From the NCBI RefSeq assembly GCF_024347455.1, contig NZ_AP025484.1, positions 124,001 through 188,000 of the forward strand: a stretch of 64,000 nucleotides of DNA, in the 5' to 3' direction. The notes under the pieces are model-generated. The model ran no database searches, had not been told where the DNA came from, and was given only the letters and a program-made list of their open reading frames with translations. The stretch is from Vibrio echinoideorum (GTDB lineage: Bacteria; Pseudomonadota; Gammaproteobacteria; Enterobacterales; Vibrionaceae). Positions 26,713-35,229 of the stretch are shown in pieces; the first letter of the stretch is position 1; each line of letters begins with the position of its first letter. Position numbers and translations under genes: made by a program.

Positions 26713-27951
26713 CTAATCCATTTTTTGGATATATGCATTGTTTGCGAACGCTTTTGCTTTCTCACTAATATTACTCCAGTTACTTTCTGCAACTGTTGTA
26801 TTCGCAAGAGCGCCTATCGCACCAAGCATGGTATCGTCTCTCATGATATCGGCATTATCTTGAGCTTGTTCTAGTGCAACGAGCAGTGAAGTGAAGTCGG
26901 CATTCATTTTCTGCCAATTCAGTTTCAGCTTATTAATATGTGGAATCGCATTTTCAATTTGCTGAGAAATTATCTCGATACTCTCCGAAGAGCGATGATA
27001 AGAGTTATATATTTTTTGCGTGTAAGTTAACTGCTCTTGAAGCTCTTTTACTTCGTTTTGTAATTCGTTACGAAGTTTGCGTGCTTTTTCTGCTTTATCG
27101 CCGTAGACGCCCATAATTGGCCCTGCAACCAGAGGGAACCAAGCATAAGTCACTGCGGTAGAGGCGACCGTAACGTAGTGAGTGTAATCTTTGTTGAGTT
27201 GAGTGATACGTGCATTGATGTCATTCACTCGTTGCTGAAGCGCACTGCCATCATCGCTTAGATAACCGTTATGGGTACCTTCCAACACATCTAGCTGCAA
27301 TTTTTGCGTGTCCAGTGTGGCTGAAAATTCCAATAGACTTCCGCCAACGTCAGACACTTCTTGTTGGTATTTCATGGAAAAGTTCTGCAGGCTTTTTAGG
27401 TAAGCAATCGCCATTTTTCTGTTGCGTTCTACTGCTTCTATATCTTCCGGCAGTGGCGAGAATGCTTTGGCCAACATTTCATTCAAAGCATCGCTCAAAG
27501 GGGTGAGCATGTAGTCTTTAATTTGTGCGTAATTGGCCAAGCTTAATGAAAGGCCAACGATGCTTGGGTAAAGGTCTTTTTTCCAATAAAAGGCAGTATC
27601 GTGAATGTTTGAGTATTGCTCGACCAGTGCTTGAAAATTAGAGAAAGGAATGTCGTTAGGAATACTTAAAGTCGACTTCATACTGGCTTCTGTCACAGGC
27701 AGTGCTAAAGCACCTTCGACATAGGCTTGGATCTGATACCACTCTTGCTGTTTGAGAATAAAGTTGTCGGTATCTAAATCAATAAAGACGCCATTCTCAC
27801 CGATTATCGTATCGTAGGTGACTTGAGGTATGTTTTGTTCAGCTGACGCTTGGTTAACTTGAACTGGCGCTGCTTGAGAAGTGAAAGCAAAAGAAGAAAG
27901 TAGCCCAATTGAAATCGAAGATAGTACGAGTGTTTTAGTGATTTTTTTCAT
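26713..27951 (-). CDS. Secreted alpha-helical pore-forming toxin, HBL/XaxA/MakA-like
   Basis: A 412-residue protein with a clear Sec signal peptide (cleavage near residue 27, TSQA). The mature protein is predicted almost entirely helical. It shows the layout of the Bacillus HBL/NHE, xenorhabdolysin XaxA and Vibrio MakA group: a WKKDLYPSIVGLSLSLANY segment (about 123-141, like the HBL W-x-x-x-x-P region), long amphipathic helices, a hydrophobic membrane-insertion stretch at about 259-283 (TAVTYAWFPLVAGPIMG), then a second coiled coil and a helix ending LKLNWQKMNADFTSLL. These proteins make alpha-helical pores, usually with one or two partners. The large coiled-coil gene downstream is the candidate partner. 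The family call is by pattern, not by alignment. Confidence 0.75.
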   Translation of the reverse strand: MKKITKTLVLSSISIGLLSSFAFTSQAAPVQVNQASAEQNIPQVTYDTIIGENGVFIDLDTDNFILKQQEWYQIQAYVEGALALPVTEASMKSTLSIPNDIPFSNFQALVEQYSNIHDTAFYWKKDLYPSIVGLSLSLANYAQIKDYMLTPLSDALNEMLAKAFSPLPEDIEAVERNRKMAIAYLKSLQNFSMKYQQEVSDVGGSLLEFSATLDTQKLQLDVLEGTHNGYLSDDGSALQQRVNDINARITQLNKDYTHYVTVASTAVTYAWFPLVAGPIMGVYGDKAEKARKLRNELQNEVKELQEQLTYTQKIYNSYHRSSESIEIISQQIENAIPHINKLKLNWQKMNADFTSLLVALEQAQDNADIMRDDTMLGAIGALANTTVAESNWSNISEKAKAFANNAYIQKMD

Positions 27952-28448
27952 CGTTTAGCCCTGTTAGATTTGTTATTAGCTTTTTACAAAGACAATAATC
28001 CCCCTACCATTCGATGGCATTTTTAAATATTTATGAAGGGTTATTGAATAGTTTTATATTGTTATTCTTATAATTATTTTTTGTTTTTAAAATAGACCCC
28101 TTTAATGTGTTTTTTGTTTTTATAAGATTTGGTCAATCTATAGTAGATTTATAATGAAAAGTTCTATTTAGATCACATATTTGGATTCATATTGATTGAT
28201 TGTTGATCTATTGAATTTAATGATATTTAAGTCACTACTCTTGTGTCTTTTGTCAGGCTAGGTATGGAAAGGTCTCGAGAGGTTTTTATTCTATTCATAA
28301 ATGCGATAAGTGATAAAAGTATAATTATCCTCATAATTTCCATTATTACTAAATCTGTTGATTAATTTGATGAATATATAAATAGAACGAGCGTTTTAAA
28401 TTTGATCTGTGCCAGATAATGTACGGGTTGCTTTATATTAATCGAAAG

Positions 28449-28523
28449 TTTAATTAGTGAATGTTTTATTAGTTAATATTAAATTAGATTGCATTTAATT
28501 AGCTTGTCTTCAATTAGTGAAGG
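28449..28523. repeat. Five-copy 15-bp degenerate tandem array
   Basis: Units start at 28449, 28464, 28479, 28494 and 28509. ATTAG recurs exactly every 15 bp (28453, 28468, 28483, 28498, 28513) within units such as TTTAATTAGTGAATG and TTCAATTAGTGAAGG. Confidence 0.65.
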
Positions 28524-28665
28524 TTTATATTTCGTTCTGATAGGGATGGAACTATTTAAGTAAACTGACTAATACATAGCCTGAGAGGCAATCATGCCTG
28601 CAGATTTTTGCGGGTGTTTTCGAATGTTTATGGGGTTTTAGAATCTTTGCGGATGTTCTGGGTGT

Positions 28666-28712
28666 TTGCCCATCAAAACCACTCACTTCTGCTTGCAGTG
28701 TTTGATGGGCAA
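28666..28712 (-). other. Long hairpin after the 8-oxoguanine deaminase gene
   Basis: TTGCCCATCAAA (28666-28677) pairs perfectly with TTTGATGGGCAA (28701-28712); the 23-nt loop has an inner CACT/AGTG pairing. It lies 10 bp after the deaminase stop. No T tract follows on the minus strand, so termination would need help. It may protect the mRNA 3' end. Confidence 0.55.
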
Positions 28713-28721
28713 GTGTCTTAG

Positions 28722-30086
28722 TTAGTTGTTATTCATCGCCAGCTTACCGAGCTTCATGGCGGCAGCATGGTGGCGGTGCATCAGTTGCTCCATGTCTACT
28801 CCAATTACTGCTCCATCGTTAACTCGCCATTTTCCGGCTACCATCACTTTATCCGCTTGTTGAGCTCCACAAAGTAGTAGTGCAGCCAGTGGATCGTGGC
28901 TGCCAGAGAAACGAATATCATCGAGTTTGAACATCGCGATGTCGGCTTGTTTTCCGACTTCTAGTGTACCGATATCCGTTCTACCCATTGCGCGTGCTGA
29001 GCCTGACGTTGCCCAGCGCAGTGCGTCGAAGTGTGAAACGTTGGCAGAGCCATACTGCAGGCGCTGTAAGTACATCGCCATGCGCACTTCTGCAATCATG
29101 TTCGAGCCGTCATTGGAGGCCGAACCATCAACACCAAGCCCGACTTTTACGCCAGCGGCTTCAAGGTCGTTGTTCTTACAAATACCGGAAGCCAGCATCA
29201 TGTTGGACGTCGGGCAGTGGCTGATGCCAATGCCTGCTTTGCCCAATCGTTTGATCTCTTCTGGGTTGAAGTGAATGCCGTGTGCAAGCCAAGTGCGTTC
29301 ATTCAGCCAGCCCACATCTTCTAGGTAATCGACAGGGCGTAGACCGAACTTCTCGATACAGAAGTCCTCTTCATCGAGCGTTTCGCATAGGTGAGTGTGC
29401 ATCATCACGTTCTCACGCTCACTGATCTTAGCGGTCTCTTTCATTAGATCGGTGGTGACTGAGAACGGCGAACAAGGCGCGAGTGCGATTTGAATCATCG
29501 CCCCTTCATCGCGCTGGTGGTAATCGCGGATCAAGCGTTGGCTGTCATCGATAATGGTTTGTTCGGTTTGAATGGTGTGTCGTGGAGGTAGCCCACCTTC
29601 ATCTTCCCCAAGGCTCATGGAGCCGCGCGTAAATATCGCTCTTACACCTAGTTTCTCTGCGGCCTCAACTTGTAAATCGATGGCGTGCTCTAGCCCGTTT
29701 GGCAGCAAGTAATGATGGTCTGACGCTGTGGTACAGCCTGACATCATTAATTCAACCAGAGCTAACTCTGTGGCAAGGCTCATCATCTCCGAATCGAGGT
29801 TGGCCCAAACTGGATAGAGGCTTTGTAGCCAATGGAAGAGTTCTTTATTCAGTGCGCCGGGGTAGGCACGCGTTAGGGTTTGATAGAAGTGGTGGTGCGC
29901 ATTGATAAGCCCAGGAGTCACAACATGACGAGAGGCGTCGACGCTGTAATCTACGGGTAAGGTTGGCTCTTTGTGTTTACCAACCAGCTCAATGATTTTA
30001 TTATCTTTAATGACAATACCGCCTTCTGCATCAGCCAGCGAGCCAGTGTAGATTGCGAGAGGATTCTTAATCCAGATGGTTTCCAT
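28722..30086 (-). CDS. 8-oxoguanine deaminase (amidohydrolase)
   Basis: A 454-residue amidohydrolase resembling Pseudomonas Pa0142-type 8-oxoguanine deaminases, which turn 8-oxoguanine into urate (guanine more weakly). Metal ligands are visible: HHH at 64-66 (LINAHHHFYQTLTRAYPG), HTHLCETLDEEDF, HGIHFNPEE and GLGVDGSASND. The HHHxYQT signature is typical of this subgroup, formerly annotated as hydroxydechloroatrazine ethylaminohydrolase. It lies downstream of two NCS2 nucleobase permeases on the same strand. The product urate would enter the uricolytic pathway encoded in this window. Confidence 0.88.
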   Translation of the reverse strand: METIWIKNPLAIYTGSLADAEGGIVIKDNKIIELVGKHKEPTLPVDYSVDASRHVVTPGLINAHHHFYQTLTRAYPGALNKELFHWLQSLYPVWANLDSEMMSLATELALVELMMSGCTTASDHHYLLPNGLEHAIDLQVEAAEKLGVRAIFTRGSMSLGEDEGGLPPRHTIQTEQTIIDDSQRLIRDYHQRDEGAMIQIALAPCSPFSVTTDLMKETAKISERENVMMHTHLCETLDEEDFCIEKFGLRPVDYLEDVGWLNERTWLAHGIHFNPEEIKRLGKAGIGISHCPTSNMMLASGICKNNDLEAAGVKVGLGVDGSASNDGSNMIAEVRMAMYLQRLQYGSANVSHFDALRWATSGSARAMGRTDIGTLEVGKQADIAMFKLDDIRFSGSHDPLAALLLCGAQQADKVMVAGKWRVNDGAVIGVDMEQLMHRHHAAAMKLGKLAMNNN

Positions 30087-30165
30087 TCATAGTAGTCCTT
30101 AGCCATCTCAGCCTTTTCAGGGAAGAGGGTCTTTATTGGTATTTGCTGTTGAAAGATAAATTCGA

Positions 30166-30206
30166 ATCAGGGCGTTAAAACGTTCAATGCTCTAATCAGC
30201 CCTGAT
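30166..30206. other. Inverted repeat between the deaminase and permease genes
   Basis: ATCAGGGC (30166-30173) and GCCCTGAT (30199-30206) could pair across 25 nt in the 157-bp gap downstream of the xanthine/urate permease. No T tract follows. Possibly an mRNA end structure. Confidence 0.35.
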
Positions 30207-30243
30207 CCTACGGAAATCGGTTTTACGTTAGTCAGTGAACCAG

Positions 30244-31695
30244 CTAGTTCGTTTTTGGCTCAGGGTCATCTGATGCTGCTTGAACGTCTGCTTCTGTACT
30301 TGCTTGATGAATCTCTAATTGCTCGTCTGAGTGTCGTTCTTCTTCAGCTTGCTCTTTCATTTCTAGCTCAACTTGCGCTTGGCTTTCGGCCAGTGCTTCT
30401 TGCTCTTCTGCTCGTGAAGACTTTGGTAAAACAAGGTTCAATAGCACCGTCATGATGGTGCCTGTTGTAATGCCAGAATGAAGAAAGTTCGCTAGATCAT
30501 GCGGTAAGTGTTGCAGTAATCTTGGTTCGAAAGTGACGGCTAAGCCAGACGCCAAACCGACACAGATTACCAAGGCATTTCGCTTGGTGTCTGCGGCTTT
30601 GATCAACATGCGGATACCCGCGTAGGCAATCATTCCGAACATCACAAAACCCACACCACCTAGAACAGGTTTCGGAATCGTGACGGCAATAGCGGCTAAT
30701 TTCGGGAATAAACCGCCTAAAATTAGCAAACCACCGGTTGCAGCCACTACATAACGACTTGCTACACCTGTGATACCCACAATACCGACGTTTTGACTGA
30801 ATGACGCCAATGGCATTGCCGTCAAAATCGAAGATAAGGTACTACCAAGTCCATCGCCCAATAGACCACGTTTTAAGTCTTTACCGCTGACTTGGGTTTG
30901 GCAGTTGTTGCCTAGTGCCATGAAGTCACCTGTTGCTTCGGCGATAACCACGATGTACACCAAGCTCATGCTGATGATGGCACTCGCAGAAAAGGTAAAG
31001 CCATATTTGAAGGGCTCAGGTCCACCGATCCAAGCGGCAGAACTGATTTGTTCAAGGTCGACCATGCCGAGTGATAGCGCCACAATGTAGCCGCCCGCCA
31101 AACCAATCACGATGGCTGAAGCGGCAACCGCGCCTTTACAGTAAACCGATACGCCAACCACAATCCCCAGAGAGATCAGTGCTAGAAACAGCTTTGGTAG
31201 TGTGGCGAATTGTTCCGTATTGGCAGGGGAGTCTCCGACCCAATTCATGGCAACCGGTAAAATGGTTAAGCCGATTAAGGTAACCACTACACCGCTTACC
31301 ACGGTCGGGAACAGCTTCCGAACCTTGTCCATATAGAAGCTGGCACCAATCACCACGAACGAGCCGATAAGCGCTGAGCCCATGATTGCGGCGACACCGC
31401 CTTCGTTGCCGATTGAAATGGCGACGCCCAAAAAGGCAAAGCTCGAACCCATCACCACGGGCAGTCGAATACCGACAGGGCCGAAACCAAGACATTGAGC
31501 GACGGTCACAATACCTGACGCCAGCAGAGCAGCATTGATCAGCGAAACGATCTCGGTGTTAGGCAAGCCAATTGACGCGCCGACAATAAGGGGAACAGCG
31601 ACGATGCCACCAATCGAGGCGAGCATGTGCTGTAATGCGAGTAGGAAGGTTAAGCCGTGAGGCGGTCTTTCATTTAGGGTGTACAGAAGTTTCAT
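30244..31695 (-). CDS. NCS2 xanthine/urate-type permease
   Basis: A nucleobase-ascorbate (NAT/NCS2) family proton symporter, 483 residues, with about 12-14 membrane segments. Family markers are the QH in TM1 (ALQHMLASIGG) and the NAT signature region SFSQNVGIVGITGVASR. The last 50 residues form a highly acidic, Gln/Glu-rich cytoplasmic tail (about 432-483) not needed for transport in relatives. The setting, downstream of hiuH and a second permease, suggests uptake of urate or xanthine; UacT/XanQ are the nearest models. It is probably in one transcription unit with the deaminase downstream. Confidence 0.9.
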   Translation of the reverse strand: MKLLYTLNERPPHGLTFLLALQHMLASIGGIVAVPLIVGASIGLPNTEIVSLINAALLASGIVTVAQCLGFGPVGIRLPVVMGSSFAFLGVAISIGNEGGVAAIMGSALIGSFVVIGASFYMDKVRKLFPTVVSGVVVTLIGLTILPVAMNWVGDSPANTEQFATLPKLFLALISLGIVVGVSVYCKGAVAASAIVIGLAGGYIVALSLGMVDLEQISSAAWIGGPEPFKYGFTFSASAIISMSLVYIVVIAEATGDFMALGNNCQTQVSGKDLKRGLLGDGLGSTLSSILTAMPLASFSQNVGIVGITGVASRYVVAATGGLLILGGLFPKLAAIAVTIPKPVLGGVGFVMFGMIAYAGIRMLIKAADTKRNALVICVGLASGLAVTFEPRLLQHLPHDLANFLHSGITTGTIMTVLLNLVLPKSSRAEEQEALAESQAQVELEMKEQAEEERHSDEQLEIHQASTEADVQAASDDPEPKTN

Positions 31696-31774
31696 TTGAT
31701 ATTCCTCTGCCTGTGTTTCCGTTTACAGGCGATTGGCGGTCAAATAATGACTTCTACAAACTGCGTAGGGTCAT

Positions 31775-31826
31775 AAAAAAGGTGCACTAACCGAGCGGAT
31801 ATTTGTGTGTTCCGCTGATTAGCACA
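31775..31826 (-). terminator. Intrinsic terminator between the two permease genes
   Basis: On the minus strand GTGCTAA and AGCGGA pair with TCCGCT and TTAGTGCAC (small bulge), followed by T6 (A6 at 31775-31780). It ends the AzgA-type permease transcript and may separate it from the downstream NCS2 permease. Confidence 0.7.
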
Positions 31827-31912
31827 ATTAGCTTTTTCTTAAAAATGTTGTTTTAGCATGTGTCTTGATAGCTCGGCCTGCGAACAAGCCAAGCGATAGT
31901 TACGTTGGGTGA

Positions 31913-33256
31913 TTAACCGATGAACACGAGCTTCGCGACAAAAATAGCCGCTAAGAAGTACATCGAAATCGAGACGTCTTTTGTTTTGCCTGTCGCCAGT
32001 TTCAGCACTGTGTAGGTAATGAAACCCAGTGCGATACCATTTGCGATAGAGAAGGTCAGAGGCATCATTAACGCTGTAATGGCTGCGGGAGCACCGTTGG
32101 TGAAGTCTTTCCAGTCAACGTGCTGCATGCTGCTCATCATCACGAACGCCACATAAATCAGAGCGCCAGAGGTTGCGTAAGCTGGGATCATGCCTGCAAG
32201 TGGAGATAGGAAAATTGCCGCTAAGAACAACACCCCAACCACAATCGCAGATAGGCCTGTTCGTGCGCCTGCTGCAACGCCCGCTGCACTTTCTACGTAA
32301 CTGGTTACTGGCGGACAACCCACACACGCACCTGCCACACTTGAGATACTGTCGGCTTTCAGTGCTTTGCTTAGGCCTTCGATCTTGCCTGTTTCAGGAT
32401 TAGTTAGGTTTGCACGCTCAGCCACGCCCATCAAAGTACCCGCGGTATCGAACATGTTTACAAAAAGGAAAGCCAAGATAACGCTGATCATTGAAACATC
32501 GAGAGCGCCCATAATGTCCATTTTTAGGAACGTAGGCGCTAAGCTTGGTGGAGCCGCGAAGAAGCCGTTGTAATGCACTAAGCCAAGCATCATGCCGACC
32601 AGAGTCACACTCAAAATTCCGATTAACACGGCACCAAATATTTTACGCTCACTGAGTACCGCGATGATCAAGAAGGCGATAGCGGCCAGTAGAGCTTCAG
32701 GTTTAGTAAAATCCCCTAAAGAAACCAAAGTCGCTGGGTTTTCGACGACGATGCCCGCTGTTTTAAGGCCAATTAGACCTAAAAATAGGCCAACGCCCGC
32801 TGTCATGGCATAACGCAGACTCACCGGGATACTTTCGATTATCCATTGACGAACCTTGTAGAAACTCATCCCGACAAACAAGATGCCGGAGATAAACACT
32901 GCACCCAACGCCACTTCCCAGGTGTAGCCCATTTCGCTTACTACCGTGAATGAGAAGAAGGCATTCAAGCCCATGCCCGGTGCAAGGCCGACAGGCCAGT
33001 TCGCAAATAGCCCCATTAACAAACAACCGATCGCAGCACCAATACAAGTCGCGACAAATACCGCTCCTGCATCCATGCCTGACGCAGCCATAATTTGTGG
33101 GTTAACGAAGATAATGTAAGCCATAGTGGCGAAGGTAGTCACACCCCCCATTAATTCATCTTTCACGCTGCTTCCGTGGGCCTTAATTTTAAAGAGTTTC
33201 TCTAAAATTCCGTTATTCGCGTCTTGGTTGAGTATTTCTGTTTTACTCTCACTCAT
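31913..33256 (-). CDS. AzgA-type NCS2 purine permease (adenine/guanine/hypoxanthine)
   Basis: A purine-proton symporter of the AzgA/GhxP/PbuG branch, 447 residues from the ATG at 33256. That start is preferred to the ATG at 33286 because AAAGGA precedes it by 9 nt and homologues begin there. Typical motifs: ELMGGVTTFATMAYIIFVNP (first membrane helix), LAPGMGLNAFFSFTVV, FDTAGTLMGVAERA and GCPPVTSYVESAAGVAAGARTG. It should import guanine, hypoxanthine or adenine, feeding guanine deaminase and xanthine dehydrogenase. It follows hiuH on the same strand with a 247-bp gap. Confidence 0.93.
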   Translation of the reverse strand: MSESKTEILNQDANNGILEKLFKIKAHGSSVKDELMGGVTTFATMAYIIFVNPQIMAASGMDAGAVFVATCIGAAIGCLLMGLFANWPVGLAPGMGLNAFFSFTVVSEMGYTWEVALGAVFISGILFVGMSFYKVRQWIIESIPVSLRYAMTAGVGLFLGLIGLKTAGIVVENPATLVSLGDFTKPEALLAAIAFLIIAVLSERKIFGAVLIGILSVTLVGMMLGLVHYNGFFAAPPSLAPTFLKMDIMGALDVSMISVILAFLFVNMFDTAGTLMGVAERANLTNPETGKIEGLSKALKADSISSVAGACVGCPPVTSYVESAAGVAAGARTGLSAIVVGVLFLAAIFLSPLAGMIPAYATSGALIYVAFVMMSSMQHVDWKDFTNGAPAAITALMMPLTFSIANGIALGFITYTVLKLATGKTKDVSISMYFLAAIFVAKLVFIG

Positions 33257-33503
33257 GTCAGCAAGTCCTTTTATGTTGTGATCCATTTATTGAATACAGC
33301 GAGATTTCAATATTAAGTTTTAAGGTTTTTTCCTAGCCGTTATTTCTTTAGTTATCTGTTGTTTAGTCATCAACTCTCTAACTAATAACGTTGTTAGTAT
33401 TTTTATATGAGCGTGTTTAGTGAGCGCGCATCATTTTAGATGCACGCACGAATCTGTTTATTATTCGATGGTTGAGCCTAGTTCTAAGTGCTAGGACACG
33501 GGA

Positions 33504-33857
33504 CTAACTGCCCCGATAGGTTGAGAAACTGTAAGGCGAGACGAGAAGAGGAACGTGATAATGCGCGTCTGGATCATCTAAGCCGAAACGAATGACCACA
33601 TCATCTAGGAAAGGCACGCCATCCAATTCCACACCTTTGCTTTTGTAATAATCCGCAACGTAGAACACCAATTGATATTTCCCTGGTCGGAAATCATTCC
33701 CTGCCAGAATCGGCGCATCGGTTCGGCCATCGGAGTTGGTGATCACCGTCGCCAGCTTTTCTGTTGAGTCTTCATTGACCTTATAAAGCTCTACTTTGAT
33801 CTCTGTGCCCGGTAAGCCGTGCGTGGTGTCTAATACGTGTGTTGTTAATCTTCCCAT
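33504..33857 (-). CDS. hiuH: 5-hydroxyisourate hydrolase (transthyretin-like)
   Basis: Hydrolyses 5-hydroxyisourate to OHCU, the step after urate oxidation. The 117 residues have the transthyretin-like hallmarks: N-terminal LTTHVLDTTHGLPG with the catalytic His, an Arg in the NSDGRTDAPIL segment, and the C-terminal YRGS tetrapeptide diagnostic for HIU hydrolases. There is no signal peptide, so it is cytoplasmic. It is divergent from the puuE operon, and the 411-bp gap has a candidate operator for each direction. Confidence 0.96.
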   Translation of the reverse strand: MGRLTTHVLDTTHGLPGTEIKVELYKVNEDSTEKLATVITNSDGRTDAPILAGNDFRPGKYQLVFYVADYYKSKGVELDGVPFLDDVVIRFGLDDPDAHYHVPLLVSPYSFSTYRGS

Positions 33858-33965
33858 AGTCCTTTAATAGCGCTTTTGGCGCTCCTCTGTTCCGTGGTTT
33901 ATCTGTCTGTTTCGACCTTGCAAAGAATGCAACTGGTCACTTTGTTATCACTAACTATGTACGAA

Positions 33966-33975
33966 CTGTACACAA
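33966..33975. promoter_or_regulatory. Candidate operator before hiuH (weaker match)
   Basis: CTGTACACAA differs by one base from the reverse complement (TTGTACACAA) of the site before xdhA and by two from TTGTATACAA. It lies 109 bp upstream of the hiuH start. The rest of the gap (33858-34268) is AT-rich with no credible gene. Confidence 0.4.
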
Positions 33976-34146
33976 TTAGTAAAGCGAATTGTTGGAAAAA
34001 TGTTAACCATTGTATCGTTTTTTCTGAATTTATAGATCTTGATTATCGTTTTTTGGTGAATGTCATCTTTGTTAAGTTGTTGTTTTTAATTGGTAATGGT
34101 GCGTAAATTTAACTTGAATAACAAAATCTTTACATTGAGATAAATA

Positions 34147-34158
34147 ATTGTATACAAT
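34147..34158. promoter_or_regulatory. Operator palindrome before puuE
   Basis: ATTGTATACAAT, a perfect palindrome identical to the one before gcl, 111 bp upstream of the puuE start codon. Confidence 0.72.
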
Positions 34159-34268
34159 AAATGCACAGGGGTAAGGTTGCTCTGTTTATCGAGAATCCAT
34201 TTGGTTGAATCATTTGGTGACTCACTTAAAGAGCGGCTAAGCCAACCACTTATGTTAGGAGTACTTGG

Positions 34269-35207
34269 ATGAATAAGGATTATTCAAGAAATTTGATCGG
34301 TTACGGAGCTAACCCTCCAAACCCTCAATGGCCAGGTAATGCGCGCGTCGCGGTTTCTTTTGTATTGAACTATGAAGAGGGCGGTGAGCGTTGTTTGTTA
34401 CATGGAGACGACGAGTCTGAAGCTTTTCTTTCAGAGATCCCGTCCGCACAGCCGATCAAAGGCGAACGTCACATGAGCATGGAATCCATTTATGAATATG
34501 GTAGCCGTGCGGGTGTATGGCGTGTTCTTCGCTTGTTCGATGAATATGAAATTCCACTGACTGTATTTGCGGTTGCTATGGCGATTGAGCGTCACCCAGA
34601 CGTTGCCAAAGCCATGGTCGAAGCCGGTCACGAAATCTGTAGCCACGGTTATCGCTGGATAGACTATCAATACATTGATGAGTCTGAAGAGCGCGACCAC
34701 ATGACCAAAGCGATTGAAATCATCCAACAAGTGACGGGGCAACGCCCGCAAGGTTGGTACACAGGTCGAACGGGTCCAAATACGCGTCGTTTGGTTGCAG
34801 AAGAGGGCGGTTTTCTTTACGACTCGGATGCCTATGATGATGACCTGCCTTATTGGCACACCGAGACTGGTTATCCGCAACTGGTGATCCCATACACTCT
34901 CGATGTGAACGACATGCGTTTTTCAACCGCGCAAGGCTTCAACTCGGGTGAGCAGTTCTTCCAGTATCTGAAAGACACGTTTGACACCCTTTATATGGAA
35001 GGTGAAACCGCACCGAAAATGATGTCGGTTGGGCTTCACTGTCGTTTGATTGGTCGCCCCGGTCGTATTGCTGCATTAAGACGTTTCCTCGATTACGTCA
35101 AAGAGCACGACAGCGTGTGGTTGTGTCGTCGAATCGATATTGCTAACCATTGGCACCAACATCATCCATATCAACCAAATAACGCTAATCATCAACCGCA
35201 AAAGTAG
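34269..35207 (+). CDS. puuE: Allantoinase, polysaccharide-deacetylase-like
   Basis: Hydrolyses allantoin to allantoate. The 312-residue protein belongs to the metal-independent PuuE allantoinases (NodB-like fold), unrelated to the amidohydrolase AllB. Recognisable motifs are RVAVSFVLNYEEGGE, AGHEICSHGYRWIDYQ, GWYTGRTGPNTRRL and GLHCRLIGRPGRIAAL. TTAGGAG precedes the ATG by a normal distance. It is the first gene of puuE-uraD-alc-allA-puuD, with an operator palindrome upstream. Confidence 0.96.
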   Translation: MNKDYSRNLIGYGANPPNPQWPGNARVAVSFVLNYEEGGERCLLHGDDESEAFLSEIPSAQPIKGERHMSMESIYEYGSRAGVWRVLRLFDEYEIPLTVFAVAMAIERHPDVAKAMVEAGHEICSHGYRWIDYQYIDESEERDHMTKAIEIIQQVTGQRPQGWYTGRTGPNTRRLVAEEGGFLYDSDAYDDDLPYWHTETGYPQLVIPYTLDVNDMRFSTAQGFNSGEQFFQYLKDTFDTLYMEGETAPKMMSVGLHCRLIGRPGRIAALRRFLDYVKEHDSVWLCRRIDIANHWHQHHPYQPNNANHQPQK

Positions 35208-35229
35208 CAGTGAAGCAAGGAGGCTTAAC

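Larger units (their letters stand above)
27952..28721. other. AT-rich 770-bp region upstream of the toxin gene
   Basis: No credible gene. The sequence is strongly AT-rich compared with the flanks, as expected for a horizontally acquired, H-NS-silenced locus (inference). It contains a five-unit 15-bp degenerate repeat (28449-28523), one good half of a CRP-like site (TAGATCACAT near 28168-28177) and a long hairpin at its far end. The toxin promoter must lie here. Confidence 0.5.

Noticed and set aside
28168..28177. CRP site controlling the toxin gene
   Set aside because: Only one half (TAGATCACAT) is good. The other half is poor and the distance to the gene exceeds 200 bp, so it is mentioned but not annotated as a site.
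31775..31826. Purine riboswitch upstream of the NCS2 permease
   Set aside because: The structure is explained by an intrinsic terminator for the upstream permease gene, and the conserved purine aptamer loops are not present.
33876..34106. 76-codon open frame in the hiuH-puuE gap
   Set aside because: It overlaps promoter and operator DNA and has an AT-driven composition with no start context.
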